Shown here one piece after another: positions 40,819-49,945 of a stretch of 64,000 nt of DNA. Both the position numbers and the translations under genes were made by a program. The stretch lies in assembly GCF_030816965.1 (NCBI RefSeq), contig NZ_JAUSYQ010000002.1, forward strand, positions 7,678,001 to 7,742,000, read 5' to 3'. The notes under the pieces were generated by a model that made no database searches, was not told where the DNA came from, and saw nothing but the letters and a program-made list of their open reading frames with translations. Numbering within the stretch: position 1 is the first letter of the stretch; each line of letters opens with the position of its first letter. This DNA comes from Streptomyces canus (GTDB lineage Bacteria > Actinomycetota > Actinomycetes > Streptomycetales > Streptomycetaceae).

Positions 40819-43710
40819 GTGAGGGAAGTGATTCCGTTGTCCGTCACCTGGGACGACATCGGCGGGCTGGTCGATGCCCACGAACGATTCCTGACCGGTG
40901 CCCGCGTGGACGCGGACGTCCGGGGCGCGGTGCTCGACTCCTGGAAGCGGTGCAGGTCCGGCGGTCTCGAGCCGGACCGGCTGCTGGTGTCCTACGCACC
41001 CGATCTGGCCCTGGACGACACCTTCCTGCGGGCCGCCGAGCCGGTGCTGCAACGGCTCACCGGCTCGCTGTCCGAGGTCGGCATGACCATCGCGCTCTGC
41101 GACGGCCAGGGCCGGATGGTCCAGCGGCTCGGCGGCGACCGGCTGTTGCAGGGGCGCCTGGACGACGTGCGGTTCGCCCCGGGTTTCGACGCCTCCGAGC
41201 AGGTCGTCGGCACCAACGGTGTCGGCACCGCGCTGGCCGAGCGTGGACCCGTCTACGTCGTCGGGCGTGAGCACTTCGCGGACTGCCTCCAGCCCTTCGC
41301 CTGCGCGGGCACGCCGGTGCGCAACCCGCTCAGCGGGCACATCGAGGCCGTACTCGATCTCACCTGTCTGCGGGACGACGGCGACCCCCTCATGCTGCGG
41401 CTGGTCCGCGAGGCCGCCCGGGACATCGAGGCGCGGCTGCTGGAACAGGCCACGCAGCGGGAGCGGGCGCTGCTCGCCGCATACCGGCGCGCCGGGCGGG
41501 CCGCCGACGGGTGGCCGCAGCAGCCCACGGCCACGCGGTCGGGGCGGAACGGCGAGGGAGCGGGCGCTCGCCTCGGGCGGATCGATCTGGCCGTACTGCG
41601 GGAGAAGGCCGAGGAGCTCATCGCCGCACCGCACCGGACCCTCGACGAAGTGATGCTGTCCGGCGGCCGCAGCGCCCTGTTGCTGCGCCGCCAGGTGCGG
41701 GGGGAGACGGGGGTCGTGGTCGAGGCGCGGATTCTCGGCGGGGCGGATGTGGGACCGGTCGGGCTCGCGGGACCGGCCACCGTGGCCGGGGTGGTGCCGG
41801 TGCCCGCGTCCGCGACGGAGGCCACCGTCACGGTGCCGATCCCCAAGATCACCCCGCCGCCGAAGAAGCGGTCGGCGGCCACCGGCCCGCCTGGTTCGCC
41901 CACGTCACCGCCCATCTCCACGCTTCACCTCCCGCCCCCGCAGCCCTCCGCCCTCGAGCCCGTGATGGACGACCGCCTGCTCCTCCTCGGCGACCCCGGC
42001 GTGGGCCGGCTCGCCGTACTCGCGCGCAGGCGCCTGGAGTTGCTGCACGAGGCGGGGATCAGGATCGGCACCACGCTGGACGTCGCACGGACCGCGGAGG
42101 AGCTCGCGGAGGTGGCCGTACCGTGGTTCGCCGATTTCGCGGCCGTGGATCTCCCGGACCCGGTGCTGCACGGCGAGGAGCCCGGACCGCTCGGCGCGGA
42201 CATCCCGCTGCGCCGGGTGGCCGTGGGCAGCGTGCGCGAGGAGCCCGACCTGTACGGCGTCGGCGACCAGGTCGGTTACGTGCCCTCCACCCCGCAGTCC
42301 CGCAGCCTGGAGACCGGGCGGGCGGTGCTCGAACCGGTGCTCGCGGAGGCGGGCGGCTGGCTCGCCCAGGACCCGGCGCGGCTCTCCCGGGTGCTCACCG
42401 CCGGCATCCACTCCCTGATCACCGTGCCGCTGCGGGCGCGCGGCACGACCCTCGGCGTGGTCAGCTTCTACCGCTCGGGGCACCCAGCCCCCTTCGAGGA
42501 GGACGACCTGTCCCTCGCCCAGGAGCTGGCCGGACGCGCGGCGATCTGCATCGACAACGCCCGCCGCTACACCCGCGAGCACAACACGGCGCTCGCCCTC
42601 CAGCGCAGTCTGCTGCCGAAGGGCCGCCCCGAGCAGAGCGCCGTCGAGGTCGCCTACCGCTATCTGCCCGCGCAGGCCGGTGTCGGCGGCGACTGGTTCG
42701 ACGTCATCCCGCTGTCCGGGGCGCGGGTGGCGCTGGTCGTCGGGGACGTCGTCGGCCACGGCCTGCACGCGGCCGCCACCATGGGCCGGCTGCGCACCGC
42801 CGTGCACAACTTCTGCTCCCTGGACCTGCCGCCCGACGAACTCCTCACCCATCTCGACGACCTGGTGGGCCGCCTGGACCGCGGTGAGGGCTGGGCGGTG
42901 GACAGCAGTCAGGCGGACTCCGGCATCGTCGGGGCCACCTGCCTGTACGCCGTCTACGACCCGGTGTCCCGGCGCTGCGCCCTCACCCGCGCCGGACACC
43001 CCCTGCCCGCGGTCGTCGGCCCCGACGGCACCGTCGAGTTCGTCGACCTGCCCTCGGGACAGCCCCTCGGGCTCGGCGGCATGCCCTTCGAGACGGTGGA
43101 GCTGGAACTCGCCGAGGGAAGCCAACTGGTGCTCTACACCGACGGGTTGGTCGAGGACCGGCACCAGGACATCGACGCCGGGCTGGAGCGGCTGCGTACC
43201 GTCCTGGCCCGTGCCGACCGGTCACCGGAGGAGACCTGCGAGGCCGTGCTGGACGCGCTGCTCCCGGATCGCCCCAGAGACGACGTGGCCCTCCTCGTCG
43301 CCCGCACCCGCGCCCTCGGCCCCGAGCGGGTCGCCCAGTGGGAGCTGCCGAGCGACCCGGCGGTCGTCTCCCGCTCCCGCGCCGCGGTCACCGAACAGCT
43401 CGCCGCCTGGGGCCTGGACGAACTGTCGTTCACCGTCGAACTCGTCGCCAGCGAACTGGTCACCAACGCCATCCGCCACGCCACGGGCCCGGTCCAGCTA
43501 CGGCTGCTCCGCGACCGCGCCCTGATCTGCGAGGTGTCCGACGGCAGCGGCACCTCACCCCGGCTGCGCCGCGCCCGCACCGAGGACGAGGGCGGCCGCG
43601 GCCTCTTCCTCGTCGCCCAGCTCACCGAGCGCTGGGGAACCCGCTACACCCCCGACGGCAAGATCATCTGGACCGAAATGCCGCTGCCGCGAGGGCTCAC
43701 CACCCCGTGA
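40819..43710 (+). CDS. Multidomain GAF/SpoIIE-type phosphatase/ATPase signalling protein
   Basis: A 963 aa cytoplasmic regulator. Residues ~80-215 are a GAF domain like those of FhlA-type activators (EQVVGTNGVGTAL). A Pro-rich linker near 340-385 leads to a second GAF (~395-590). The PP2C/SpoIIE phosphatase (~600-815) shows metal Asp residues in VGGDWFDV, VGDVVGHG and LYTDGLVED. A C-terminal anti-sigma-type ATPase (HATPase; VASELVTNAIRHA) closes the chain. Such proteins dephosphorylate anti-anti-sigma factors and release sigma factors. The GTG at 40819 gives the longest frame; a TTG at 40837 with GAGGGA upstream is an alternative. Confidence 0.9.
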   Translation: MREVIPLSVTWDDIGGLVDAHERFLTGARVDADVRGAVLDSWKRCRSGGLEPDRLLVSYAPDLALDDTFLRAAEPVLQRLTGSLSEVGMTIALCDGQGRMVQRLGGDRLLQGRLDDVRFAPGFDASEQVVGTNGVGTALAERGPVYVVGREHFADCLQPFACAGTPVRNPLSGHIEAVLDLTCLRDDGDPLMLRLVREAARDIEARLLEQATQRERALLAAYRRAGRAADGWPQQPTATRSGRNGEGAGARLGRIDLAVLREKAEELIAAPHRTLDEVMLSGGRSALLLRRQVRGETGVVVEARILGGADVGPVGLAGPATVAGVVPVPASATEATVTVPIPKITPPPKKRSAATGPPGSPTSPPISTLHLPPPQPSALEPVMDDRLLLLGDPGVGRLAVLARRRLELLHEAGIRIGTTLDVARTAEELAEVAVPWFADFAAVDLPDPVLHGEEPGPLGADIPLRRVAVGSVREEPDLYGVGDQVGYVPSTPQSRSLETGRAVLEPVLAEAGGWLAQDPARLSRVLTAGIHSLITVPLRARGTTLGVVSFYRSGHPAPFEEDDLSLAQELAGRAAICIDNARRYTREHNTALALQRSLLPKGRPEQSAVEVAYRYLPAQAGVGGDWFDVIPLSGARVALVVGDVVGHGLHAAATMGRLRTAVHNFCSLDLPPDELLTHLDDLVGRLDRGEGWAVDSSQADSGIVGATCLYAVYDPVSRRCALTRAGHPLPAVVGPDGTVEFVDLPSGQPLGLGGMPFETVELELAEGSQLVLYTDGLVEDRHQDIDAGLERLRTVLARADRSPEETCEAVLDALLPDRPRDDVALLVARTRALGPERVAQWELPSDPAVVSRSRAAVTEQLAAWGLDELSFTVELVASELVTNAIRHATGPVQLRLLRDRALICEVSDGSGTSPRLRRARTEDEGGRGLFLVAQLTERWGTRYTPDGKIIWTEMPLPRGLTTP

Positions 43711-45019
43711 GCAGCAGATGGTTCAGGAGCAGTGCGAGTACGGCCTGCCCGACCAGCCAGCCCCGCACCCCCGTCAGAAACGCACACGCGGGCAACAGCC
43801 ATGCGGCGAACGGCAACCAGATACGTTCCGTCTCCGCCTTGCTCATCCCGGAGAGATCGGCGATGAGCAGGGCCAGCACGGCGGCGAGCACCAACACCGC
43901 CAAGGGGCGCGGGGAACTGCGCGACCAGCCCCCACCCGGCCGCAGCCGAACGACGACCCGCCGCACCCCCGCCACCGTCGCCGGCCCCACGATCAGCACC
44001 GTGCACGCCAGATTCGCCCACACCCAGTACCCGTACGGCCGCACTCCGCCCGCCCCCTGGTAGTAGCGGGTGACGAGAATCCGATACCCCTCCCACCACT
44101 CGAACCCCAGCGCGGTGAAGATCGCCGGCATGACCACGAAACCGGCCAGGGCGAACAACAGGGGCCGACGGGAGGACCCCACGCACACCACCGCCCCCGC
44201 GACGACGACCATCAGCGTCAGGCCGTACGACAGATAGACGGTCACCCCGAACAGCAACCCCGAGCAGAAGCCGTTCAGCCCCGGCCGGACCCCCCGCACC
44301 GCAAGGGCGAGCAGTGCCACCGCCCACGCGGCCACCGCCGCGAAGTACCCGTCGGCCGACGTGCCCACCCAGACCGCGGCCGGGGCCAGGACCAGGAAGG
44401 GCGCGGCGCGGCGGGCGAGCGACTCGTCGGCGAGGGCCCGTACGGCGACCAGGACCGCGACCGCCGCGGTCGTGCCGACCGTGATGCACCAGGTCCCCGC
44501 CCAGCCCCCGCCGCCCAGCCCGATCCGGTCGAGCAGGACGAAGGTGAGGGTGGCGCCCGGGGGATGCCCCGCGACATGGGCGCCCCAGTTGTCCGGCGAG
44601 TCGATCAGGATGTGCCGGGTGAAGTCCCGCAGGGCCGCCGGGATGTCGTGGAAGCGACCGACGGCCGGGAGGTACTCGTTCCTGGTGGTCAGCTGCTCGG
44701 CGACGCCCCGGTGCCAGCCGTCCACGAGGGCCAGGGACCACGTCCAGACCATCCCCGTGCCCCAGCCGGCGAGCAGCAGCGGGCGCCAGGGGAGCCGGGC
44801 GGCGAGCGAGGGGCCGTACGCCACCACGGCGGCCGCGACGACGACCGCGGCCGGGGTACCGGGGCCGACATGCGGGTCCCAACTCGCCAGCAGGGGCGGC
44901 CGGCCGACGCGGAGCGAGCCGTCCCGGTGCTGGATCGCCGTGCCGACCAGTGCGGCGGTCAGCACGAGGAGCGCGGCGCACACGGCCGCGTACAGGTCGC
45001 GAAGGAGGTCCCGGTTCAC
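43697..45019 (-). CDS. Polytopic membrane protein, probable glycosyltransferase-like
   Basis: A 440 aa protein with about ten membrane segments and soluble loops typical of GT-C polyprenyl-sugar transferases or related DUF2029 proteins. There is no diagnostic catalytic motif that I can name, though the early loop DSPDNWGAHVAGHPPG carries acidic residues in a plausible active-site position. Residues near 375-388 (RPGGGWSRSSPRP) come from a dispersed repeat read in-frame. GTG at 45019 has TAGCGT eight nt upstream as a possible -10, so the message may be leaderless. Its 3' end overlaps the convergent phosphatase gene by 14 bp. Confidence 0.78.
   Translation of the reverse strand: MNRDLLRDLYAAVCAALLVLTAALVGTAIQHRDGSLRVGRPPLLASWDPHVGPGTPAAVVVAAAVVAYGPSLAARLPWRPLLLAGWGTGMVWTWSLALVDGWHRGVAEQLTTRNEYLPAVGRFHDIPAALRDFTRHILIDSPDNWGAHVAGHPPGATLTFVLLDRIGLGGGGWAGTWCITVGTTAAVAVLVAVRALADESLARRAAPFLVLAPAAVWVGTSADGYFAAVAAWAVALLALAVRGVRPGLNGFCSGLLFGVTVYLSYGLTLMVVVAGAVVCVGSSRRPLLFALAGFVVMPAIFTALGFEWWEGYRILVTRYYQGAGGVRPYGYWVWANLACTVLIVGPATVAGVRRVVVRLRPGGGWSRSSPRPLAVLVLAAVLALLIADLSGMSKAETERIWLPFAAWLLPACAFLTGVRGWLVGQAVLALLLNHLLLTGW
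43902..43944. repeat. Dispersed repeat, short form, copy 4, inside a coding sequence
   Basis: AAGGGGCGCGGGGAACTGCG followed by CGACCAGCCCCCACCCGGCCGCA is the complement of the short repeat at 29941-29988. It is read in-frame in the membrane protein gene. Confidence 0.75.
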
Positions 45020-45133
45020 GCGGACGACGCTAGGCCGCACGACCTCCCCCGGACGGCTGACATGCGAGGACGTCAGAGTTTCGTCATGGTTCGCGGGCCC
45101 GTTTCCACGGTGGCGCGGGCCTACCGTCGGGGC

Positions 45134-46360
45134 ATGGCACGGTCTCCCTTCGCACCCTCCTTCTGGCGCAGTCCGCTGCGCGGCCCCTGGCTCACCTCTG
45201 TCCTCGGGGTCGTGCTCCTCGGCGGGATCACGCTGCTGTTCGTGACGGGGCTGCTGTCGTACGCCGCCTACAACCCGGACCTCTCGCCGGTGAACGACAA
45301 GACCCCGGACAAGGGCGTCCTCGGCTTCTACCTCTTCTCCTGGCCGACCGACCCGCGCTGGCTGTACCGGCTGAACCAGGGCGTCCACGTCACCCTCGGC
45401 ATCACCCTGATCCCCGTCCTGCTGGCCAAGCTGTGGTCGGTCGTACCGAAGCTGTTCACGCTGCCGCCCGCGCGGTCGCTCGCGCACGCCCTGGAACGGA
45501 TCTCGCTCCTGCTGCTGGTCGGCGGTGCCCTGTTCGAGTTCGTGACCGGCGTGCTCAACGTCCAGTTGGACTACGTCTTCCCGGGCTCCTTCTATCCCCT
45601 GCACTTCTACGGGGCGTGGGTGTTCTTCACCGCCTTCGTCGCCCATGCCGTCCTGAAGACGCCGCTCGCCTGGCGGAATCTGCGCACACTCCGTGAGGAG
45701 AAGACCGAGTTGGTGTCGCCGAACCCCGCCCGGCCGACCGTGTCCCGGCGCGGTGCCCTCTGGTTCGTCGGGAGCGGCTCGCTGCTGTTGTTCGTCACCA
45801 CGGCCGGGCAGAACTTCGACGGCGTGCTCCGCAGAACCGCCCTGCTCGCCCCGCACGGAGGCGCCGAACCCGGCTCCGGGCCCGGAGGGTTCCAGATCAA
45901 CAAGACCGCCGCGTACGCGGGGATCGATCCGGGTGAGACGAGCGAGGAAGCCTGGCGGCTCGTCATCGTGGGGCGTGCGGGGCGCACCGTCCGTCTCGGC
46001 CGCGCGGAACTCCTCCGACTTCCCTTGTACAGCTCGGCGTTGCCCATCGCCTGTGTGGAGGGCTGGTCCACCTCCGACCAGTGGTGGCGCGGGGTGCGGC
46101 TGCGGGACCTCGCGGCGCTCGTCGGGTACGAGGACGATCCGCCGGACGTCTTCGTGGAGTCGCTGCAACGGCACGGTGCCTTCCGGCGGGCCGCCCTGCG
46201 CGCCAACCAGGTCGCCGATCCGCGGTCCCTGCTGGCCCTGTCCGTCAACGGCGAGGACCTGACCCCCGACCACGGCCACCCGGCCCGGATCATCGTGCCC
46301 GCGGCGCCCGGTGTGCTCAACACCAAGTGGGTGGCCCGGCTGACGTTCGGAGACCTGTGA
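45134..46360 (+). CDS. Membrane-anchored molybdopterin oxidoreductase (sulfite oxidase-like)
   Basis: A 408 aa protein. The N-terminal ~200 residues contain about four membrane helices with histidines suited to a cytochrome b561-like heme (QGVHVTLG, LHFYGAW). A further helix near 215-235 leads to the C-terminal oxidoreductase molybdopterin-binding domain (~265-408), with SALPIACVEGWS holding the candidate molybdenum-ligand Cys. It may oxidise or reduce a small substrate outside the membrane, with electrons passing through the heme part. ATG at 45134 has TACCGT six nt upstream, suggesting a leaderless message. The next gene overlaps its stop by one base. Confidence 0.85.
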   Translation: MARSPFAPSFWRSPLRGPWLTSVLGVVLLGGITLLFVTGLLSYAAYNPDLSPVNDKTPDKGVLGFYLFSWPTDPRWLYRLNQGVHVTLGITLIPVLLAKLWSVVPKLFTLPPARSLAHALERISLLLLVGGALFEFVTGVLNVQLDYVFPGSFYPLHFYGAWVFFTAFVAHAVLKTPLAWRNLRTLREEKTELVSPNPARPTVSRRGALWFVGSGSLLLFVTTAGQNFDGVLRRTALLAPHGGAEPGSGPGGFQINKTAAYAGIDPGETSEEAWRLVIVGRAGRTVRLGRAELLRLPLYSSALPIACVEGWSTSDQWWRGVRLRDLAALVGYEDDPPDVFVESLQRHGAFRRAALRANQVADPRSLLALSVNGEDLTPDHGHPARIIVPAAPGVLNTKWVARLTFGDL

Positions 46361-46797
46361 TGCGGATCCCTCTCGGCAACACTCTCCAACTCCTCCTGCT
46401 CGTCTGCTCGTTCGCCCTCGCGGGGTACGCGGGGGTGCGGCTGCTGGCGGGGGACTGGTTCGGGGTCGCGCTGTGGTTCGTGGGGGCGGCCGTGGTCCAC
46501 GACGTGGTGCTGCTGCCGCTGTACGCGGCGGCCGACCGGGCGCTCGTGAGGACGGCGGGGCAGCACGTGATGTACGTGCGGGTCCCCGCCGCCCTCTCTC
46601 TCCTGCTCCTGCTCGTGTGGTTCCCGCTGATCAGCGGGCAGGTCGCGGACCGTTACGCCTCCGCGACCGGCCTGTCCCCGGACGGCTTCCTGGCCCGCTG
46701 GCTGCTGGTGACGGCCGTGCTGTTCGGTGGTTCGGCGGTGGTCTTCGTCGTACGGCGGCGCAGGGAGACGAAGGAACGGCCGCCCGCCGTCCACTGA
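46360..46797 (+). CDS. Small integral membrane protein of unknown function
   Basis: A 145 aa hydrophobic protein with four predicted membrane helices and a basic C-terminus (VVRRRRETKERPP). ATG at 46360 overlaps the stop of the oxidoreductase gene (TGATG), so the two are coupled; it may be a membrane partner of that enzyme. Its last 145 bp overlap the convergent methyltransferase gene on the other strand. No known domain is recognised. Confidence 0.8.
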   Translation: MRIPLGNTLQLLLLVCSFALAGYAGVRLLAGDWFGVALWFVGAAVVHDVVLLPLYAAADRALVRTAGQHVMYVRVPAALSLLLLLVWFPLISGQVADRYASATGLSPDGFLARWLLVTAVLFGGSAVVFVVRRRRETKERPPAVH

Positions 46798-47813
46798 TCC
46801 ACGGGCGCCCAGCCGGTGCGGGCCGCGTGCCGCAGCAGGGCCAGGCTGCCCAGCCGGGCCCACGGGAACGGGTTGCCGGTGGCGCCCCGGGCATCGGTGA
46901 CACGCACCTGCACCCGCTCGTCGATGTCCGGGTCGGTGACCGTCTCCACGATCAACAGGCCGCCAGAGGTGAGGAGTTGGGACATCCGGTCGAGCAGGGC
47001 CGGTGGGTCGCCGCCGATGCCGACGTTGCCGTCGATCAGCAGCGCGGTGCCCCAGCGGCCCTCGCCCGGCAAGGACTCGAAGACGGACCGCCGAAGGGCC
47101 CGCCCGCCGAGCGCGAGGGTCCGTGCGACGGCCGCCTCGCTCACGTCGATGCCGAGCACCCGTCGGCCGTCGGCACCGAGCGCGGCGACGAGCCGCCCCG
47201 GACCACAGCCGACGTCCAGCACCGCGCCCTCGCAGCGGCGCAACACCTCCAGGTCCGCGGCATCCGCGGCCGCACACCACCGTTCCAGCTCGAGCAGGAG
47301 CAGCCATCCGTCGGAGCGGCGCAGGAACAGGGGGCCCTGACCGGTGCGGAGGGCCTGGGCATAGGGGTCGGCGGACCAGGTGCCGTCGTTGGACGGGCCG
47401 CCCGCGGCGTGCGGCCAGGCTCCGGGTCGTGTGTCGGTCGCGGCGGCCGTGGCGGGCTTGCGCCTCTGCTCGGTGCTGTTCGTCTGCGGCCGTGGGGTGT
47501 CGGCTTGGGCTGCGGTGCCGGGCGGCCGGGCCCCGGGCGGTGCGTCGGTCGCGGCGGCCGTGCCCGGCTTTCGGCGTTGCTCGGTGCTGTCCGCTGGGGC
47601 TTGCGTGCCGGTGCCGGGCGGCCGGGTGTCGGGCGTGGGGGGCAGGTTCGGTTCTCCCGGTGCTCGGTCGGCGTCTCGCTGTCGGCCGATCCCGCCGCGC
47701 CGCGGGCTGCCGGCCTCGCCGCGCGACTCGGGGCCGGCGCCGCTCTCGCAGTCCGCCCGCAGGCGCCCCACCTCCGTGATCCGTGCCGCGACGTCTGCCC
47801 CCGGCCCCCTCAT
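46653..47813 (-). CDS. Class I SAM-dependent methyltransferase with repetitive N-terminal extension
   Basis: A 386 aa protein. The catalytic core begins near residue 145 (DPYAQALRTGQGPLFLRR) and contains motif I, VLDVGCGPGRLVAALG, then GIDVSEAAVARTLALG. The first ~140 residues are Pro/Ala/Thr-rich and hold a duplicated ~37-residue unit with core STEQRRKPxTAAATD. ATG at 47813 overlaps the upstream stop (ATGA), so it is the third gene of a coupled operon with two glycosyltransferases. The C-terminal ~40 residues (after GRSFVSLRRR) are basic and may be non-conserved, as they overlap the gene on the opposite strand. Confidence 0.85.
   Translation of the reverse strand: MRGPGADVAARITEVGRLRADCESGAGPESRGEAGSPRRGGIGRQRDADRAPGEPNLPPTPDTRPPGTGTQAPADSTEQRRKPGTAAATDAPPGARPPGTAAQADTPRPQTNSTEQRRKPATAAATDTRPGAWPHAAGGPSNDGTWSADPYAQALRTGQGPLFLRRSDGWLLLLELERWCAAADAADLEVLRRCEGAVLDVGCGPGRLVAALGADGRRVLGIDVSEAAVARTLALGGRALRRSVFESLPGEGRWGTALLIDGNVGIGGDPPALLDRMSQLLTSGGLLIVETVTDPDIDERVQVRVTDARGATGNPFPWARLGSLALLRHAARTGWAPVDQWTAGGRSFVSLRRRTTKTTAEPPNSTAVTSSQRARKPSGDRPVAEA
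47394..47640 (-). repeat. 111-bp imperfect duplication inside the methyltransferase gene
   Basis: GTCGGTCGCGGCGGCCGTG occurs at 47433 and again at 47544, and the surrounding sequence repeats with the same 111-bp (37-codon) period. It encodes the low-complexity N-terminal extension. Confidence 0.55.
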
Positions 47814-48418
47814 CGCCCCGCCCCCGTGAGTCGTTCCAGCTCCGTCGCGAACCGTCCGCCCGGGGCCGCCTTCGCCACCAGCTCCGCGTCGTACGCCGTG
47901 TCCACGTCCCGCAGCGGCGGCAGCTGCCGTACCCGCAGGCCGGTCAGGCGGGCGCGCTGGGCCGCTCCGGTCTCGGGTGTCGACATCGGCACCCCGCGCA
48001 GCCGGGCCGGATCCGGTCGTGCCAGACCCAGTGCCCAGAAGCCGCCGTCCTCGGCCGGCCCGAAGTACGCCTCGCAGTCGGCGAAGTCCACCGTGAGCAG
48101 TTCCGGAGTCACCTGGGGCGTGTCCATGCCGATGAGGAGGGCCGGGCCGTCGCAGCCCGCGAAGGCCGCGGCCAGCCGTTCGTCGAGGCCGCCCGCGCAC
48201 TGCCGTACGACATCGAAACCCGGCGGCAGCCAGGGGCCCGGCGCGCCCTCCAGGACCAGGACCCGGCGGCGGGCCGGGGTGCGGGCCACCACGTCGAGGG
48301 TGTCCGCGAGGGACGCCTCGGCCAGCGCGGCCGCCTCCTCGGGGGTGAACGGCGGGGTGAGCCGGGTCTTGACCCGCCCCGGCCGCGGTTCCTTGGCGAT
48401 GACGAGCAGCGTGGTCAC
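47810..48418 (-). CDS. DUF2064/TIGR04282-type glycosyltransferase
   Basis: A 202 aa GT-A-fold protein. It starts TTLLVIAKEPRPGRVKTRLTPP, the nucleotide-sugar entry motif of this family, and has LLIGMDTPQVTPELL with the metal-binding Asp and PAEDGGFWALGL. Relatives include the ArsS-linked glycosyltransferase and cofactor guanylyltransferases. GTG at 48418 overlaps the preceding stop by 4 bp. It lies between a GT2 enzyme and a methyltransferase, the usual trio for building a modified sugar lipid or small glycoside; the product is unknown. Confidence 0.88.
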   Translation of the reverse strand: MTTLLVIAKEPRPGRVKTRLTPPFTPEEAAALAEASLADTLDVVARTPARRRVLVLEGAPGPWLPPGFDVVRQCAGGLDERLAAAFAGCDGPALLIGMDTPQVTPELLTVDFADCEAYFGPAEDGGFWALGLARPDPARLRGVPMSTPETGAAQRARLTGLRVRQLPPLRDVDTAYDAELVAKAAPGGRFATELERLTGAGR

Positions 48419-49116
48419 GCCCGCACCCCCGTCCCGGACTCGGACAGGACCTGGCTCATGTCCCGCACCGCCTGCCACGTGCCCCGCCAGGTGCCCGTCA
48501 CCTTGGAGGCACCGGTACGCGGTCGGTACGGGACGTCGTGCTCGGCGATCCGCCAGCCCGCGTCGGCCGCCCGCACCACCATCTGCAGCGGGTAGCCGCT
48601 GCGCCGGTCCGTGAGGCCGAGGGCGAGCAGCGGCTCGCGCCGGGCGGCCCGCAGTGGGCCCAGGTCGTGCAGGCGCAGACCGGTGCGGCGGCGCAGCAGC
48701 CGGGCGAGCGCGAGGTTGCCCGCCCGGGCGTGCGGCGGCCAGGCACCACGGGCCTGTGGACGGCGCCGGCCGAGCACGAGGTCCGCCTCGCCGGCCAGCA
48801 CCTCGCCCACGAACGGCACCAGCTCCGAAGGGTCAAGGGAGGCGTCGCAGTCGCAGAAGCACACGATGTCGGCCGTGGCCGCGGTCAGCCCCGCATGGCA
48901 GGCGGCGCCGAAGCCGCGCCGCTCCTCGCGGACGACGGTCGCGCCGAGGGCCCGGGCGATGCGGGCCGAGCCGTCCGTGGAGCCGTTGTCGACGACGAGC
49001 GCGCGCCAGCCGGGCGGGATGCGTTCCAGCACCCACGGCAGGGCCCGGGCCTCGTCGAGACAGGGCAGCACGACGTCCACGGACGTCGCCGGTTCGTTTG
49101 CGGAAGGGGTCGTCAC
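48415..49116 (-). CDS. Family 2 glycosyltransferase
   Basis: A 233 aa GT2 enzyme. VDVVLPCLDEARALPWVLE is the nucleotide-binding strand, ALVVDNGSTDGSA the next, and CFCDCDASLDP supplies the DxD-type metal site. RSGYPLQMVVRAADAGWRIAE resembles the acceptor-side region of dolichol-phosphate-mannose synthase-like proteins. No C-terminal membrane segments are present. GTG at 49116 is placed by the TAGGGT -10 (49129-49124), which puts transcription start on the codon itself. It is first in a three-gene coupled operon. Confidence 0.87.
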   Translation of the reverse strand: MTTPSANEPATSVDVVLPCLDEARALPWVLERIPPGWRALVVDNGSTDGSARIARALGATVVREERRGFGAACHAGLTAATADIVCFCDCDASLDPSELVPFVGEVLAGEADLVLGRRRPQARGAWPPHARAGNLALARLLRRRTGLRLHDLGPLRAARREPLLALGLTDRRSGYPLQMVVRAADAGWRIAEHDVPYRPRTGASKVTGTWRGTWQAVRDMSQVLSESGTGVRA

Positions 49117-49228
49117 GACGTTCACCCTACGAGCGCAAAACGGACGAACCCGACTCCGGCTCCTTACGAAACAAGGACGTCGGCGCCCGTCGGCGGCACA
49201 TGCGCACGCGCGGTGCGAGGCTTGCGGC

Positions 49229-49942
49229 ATGGAGCAGCAGCAGTACCCACAGACCCGGCCCCGGGTCCTCGTCGTCGACGACGATCCCACCGTCGCCGAG
49301 GTGGTCGCCGGCTATCTCGACCGGGCCGGATACCTCGTGGACCGGGCCGCCGACGGCCCCGACGCACTCGCCCGCGCCGCCGCCAACCGCCCGGACCTCG
49401 TGGTCCTCGACCTGATGCTGCCCGGCATGGACGGCCTGGAGGTGTGCCGCCGGATGCGGGGGCGCGGGCCTGTCCCGGTCATCATGCTCACCGCGCGCGG
49501 CGACGAGGACGACCGGATCCTGGGCCTGGAGGTCGGCGCCGACGACTACGTCACCAAGCCGTTCAGCCCCCGCGAACTGGTCCTGCGCGTCGAGTCCGTG
49601 CTGCGCCGCTCCCGGCCCTCCCAGCCGTCCGGCCACCTGGGTGCCGCCGGACTCTCGATGGACCCGGCGGCCCGCCGCGCCCTCAAGAACGGAACCGAAC
49701 TCGCCCTCACCATCCGGGAGTTCGACCTCCTCGCCTTCTTCCTGCGGCACCCGGGCCGGGTCTTCAGCCGCGAGGACCTGATGCGCGAGGTGTGGGGCTG
49801 GGACTTCGGCGACCTGTCGACCGTCACCGTCCATGTGCGCCGGCTCAGGGGCAAGGTCGAGGACGACCCGGCCAGGCCCCGCCTGATCCAGACCGTGTGG
49901 GGCGTCGGCTACCGTTTCGACGGCTCACCAGCGGAGGTGTGA
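49229..49942 (+). CDS. Two-component response regulator, OmpR/PhoB family
   Basis: A 237 aa regulator. The receiver domain (residues ~12-125) has the acidic pocket VVDDDP and phosphorylated Asp in VVLDLMLPG, with Lys in YVTKPFSP. The C-terminal winged helix (~140-232) ends in VWGVGYRF. ATG at 49229 was chosen at the start of similarity. It is followed 3 bp later by its sensor kinase and is divergent from the GT2 operon, which it may control. Confidence 0.93.
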   Translation: MEQQQYPQTRPRVLVVDDDPTVAEVVAGYLDRAGYLVDRAADGPDALARAAANRPDLVVLDLMLPGMDGLEVCRRMRGRGPVPVIMLTARGDEDDRILGLEVGADDYVTKPFSPRELVLRVESVLRRSRPSQPSGHLGAAGLSMDPAARRALKNGTELALTIREFDLLAFFLRHPGRVFSREDLMREVWGWDFGDLSTVTVHVRRLRGKVEDDPARPRLIQTVWGVGYRFDGSPAEV

Positions 49943-49945
49943 CCC

